This document shows positions 63,605 to 64,000 of a DNA stretch of 64,000 bases, one piece after another. Every line of letters starts with the position of its first letter. Position 1 is the first letter of the stretch. Made by a program: the position numbers and the translations under genes. Origin of the DNA: Bordetella genomosp. 5. GTDB taxonomy: Bacteria > Pseudomonadota > Gammaproteobacteria > Burkholderiales > Burkholderiaceae_B. The notes below the pieces were generated by a model. That model saw nothing but the letters and a program-made list of their open reading frames with translations, made no database searches and was not told where the DNA came from. The DNA lies in the NCBI RefSeq assembly GCF_002261475.1, contig NZ_NEVN01000004.1:434001-498000 (forward strand). Direction: 5' to 3'.

Positions 63605-64000
63605 TCAGGCTGCGATCGCTTCCTCTGCGTGGGCTGCCCGCAGCGCGTAGGTCAGTTCGATCAAGGGCAAGGCGCGCTCGACGGCCAGGCGGGCGCGCTC
63701 GATCAGCGCGGCGTCCTGCAGGCGGTAGTCGACGAAGTCCTTGTCGGTGGCGTAGACGCCCAACGGCAGCGTGCGCGCCTGAAAGAAGCTGAACAGAGGC
63801 CGCAGTTGGTGATCGATCATCAGGGCGTGACGCTCGCTGCCGCCGGTGGCGGCCAGCAGGATGGGCGTGTCGACCAGCGCGTCCTGGTGGAGGAAGTCGA
63901 AGAAATGCTTGAAGAGCCCGGTATAGGAGCCGCGATAGACCGGCGTCGTCACGACCAGGATGTCGGCCTGCTCCACCGCGGCGAGCTCGCGCTCCACCGA
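63605..64000 (-). CDS. NAD(P)H-dependent FMN reductase, 5' end outside the window
   Basis: The C-terminal 131 residues of a flavodoxin-fold FMN reductase (SsuE/MsuE-like). The flavin-binding loop is [20 protein letters not shown] and the second is [14 protein letters not shown]. The gene runs past the right edge. It is co-directional with mesX and mesD, separated from mesX by 246 bp in which a leader or promoter may lie. A reduced-flavin supply next to an oxygen-requiring methionine synthase is suggestive. Confidence 0.85.
   Translation of the reverse strand, partial: SVERELAAVEQADILVVTTPVYRGSYTGLFKHFFDFLHQDALVDTPILLAATGGSERHALMIDHQLRPLFSFFQARTLPLGVYATDKDFVDYRLQDAALIERARLAVERALPLIELTYALRAAHAEEAIAA

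Noticed and set aside
1-64000. CRISPR arrays, tRNA or rRNA genes
   Set aside because: No regularly spaced repeats with unique spacers and no tRNA or rRNA signature were seen while reading; the element uses guaA and not a tRNA as its site.

Overview
The window looks like chromosome from a high-GC betaproteobacterium of the Burkholderiales, most likely Alcaligenaceae (Bordetella/Achromobacter/Pigmentiphaga type). The reasons are the GC-rich codon use, four Bug/TctC-type periplasmic binding proteins in 64 kb, the 1349-residue single-chain PurL, and metabolic clusters of the Avi_7169/Avi_7170 CMD type next to peptide ABC transporters. This placement comes from gene content only; no rRNA or tRNA gene was seen.

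Layout. 1-3.5 kb is a lower-GC accessory stretch with a frameshifted orphan gene and a second orphan. 3.6-12.2 kb is core: comEC, a cupin gene, an XRE-cupin regulator divergent from a DAO-type FAD oxidase, a Bug protein, an alpha/beta hydrolase, a PHP phosphoesterase and greB. 12.4-15.3 kb is a TRAP transporter operon (dctQ-dctM-dctP, minus strand), divergent from purL (15.7-19.8 kb). 19.9-24.5 kb is a minus-strand catabolic operon headed by its own GntR regulator: two Bug proteins, an isocitrate/isopropylmalate-type dehydrogenase and a PF04909-type amidohydrolase. 24.6-26.7 kb holds an M20 peptidase and a DUF1415 protein. 26.7-32.2 kb is an amino-acid ABC transporter plus threonine aldolase operon with a divergent LysR regulator. 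32.3-34.6 kb carries a Bug protein and a BAAT-type acyl hydrolase, followed by a methyltransferase. 35.6-46.1 kb is a ten-gene minus-strand operon headed by a LysR regulator: flavin monooxygenase, dppB/C/D/F-type transporter and binding protein, BAAT-type hydrolase and two CMD proteins. Nearly every junction is a 1-4 bp stop/start overlap. 46.3-48.1 kb has a TetR regulator and a metallo-beta-lactamase-fold hydrolase. 48.3-51.5 kb is guaB-guaA.

An integrative element of about 7.5 kb sits in the 3' end of guaA (about 51.46-59.03 kb). It carries a tyrosine integrase, an AlbA_2 (Schlafen-type) protein, a one-pass membrane coiled-coil protein, and a translationally coupled two-gene cassette: a 574-residue protein with a C-terminal phospholipase-D-like motif and a 476-residue orphan. 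Clusters of an 8-bp motif (CATGGTAT) lie at both ends and also in the middle, which suggests two elements in tandem. Gene content and location look like a small defence island. The PLD-like/orphan pair is the best candidate for an undescribed system here.

Beyond the element (59.0-61.3 kb) is a toxin-antitoxin graveyard: intact abiEi with two perfect operator palindromes, one spanning its start codon; a truncated abiEii; hipB; and a hipA reduced to its two ends. The module lies between two near-identical terminators. The right end (61.3-64 kb) holds a folate-independent methionine synthase (MesD type) with its DUF1852 partner (MesX) and a flavin reductase cut by the window edge.
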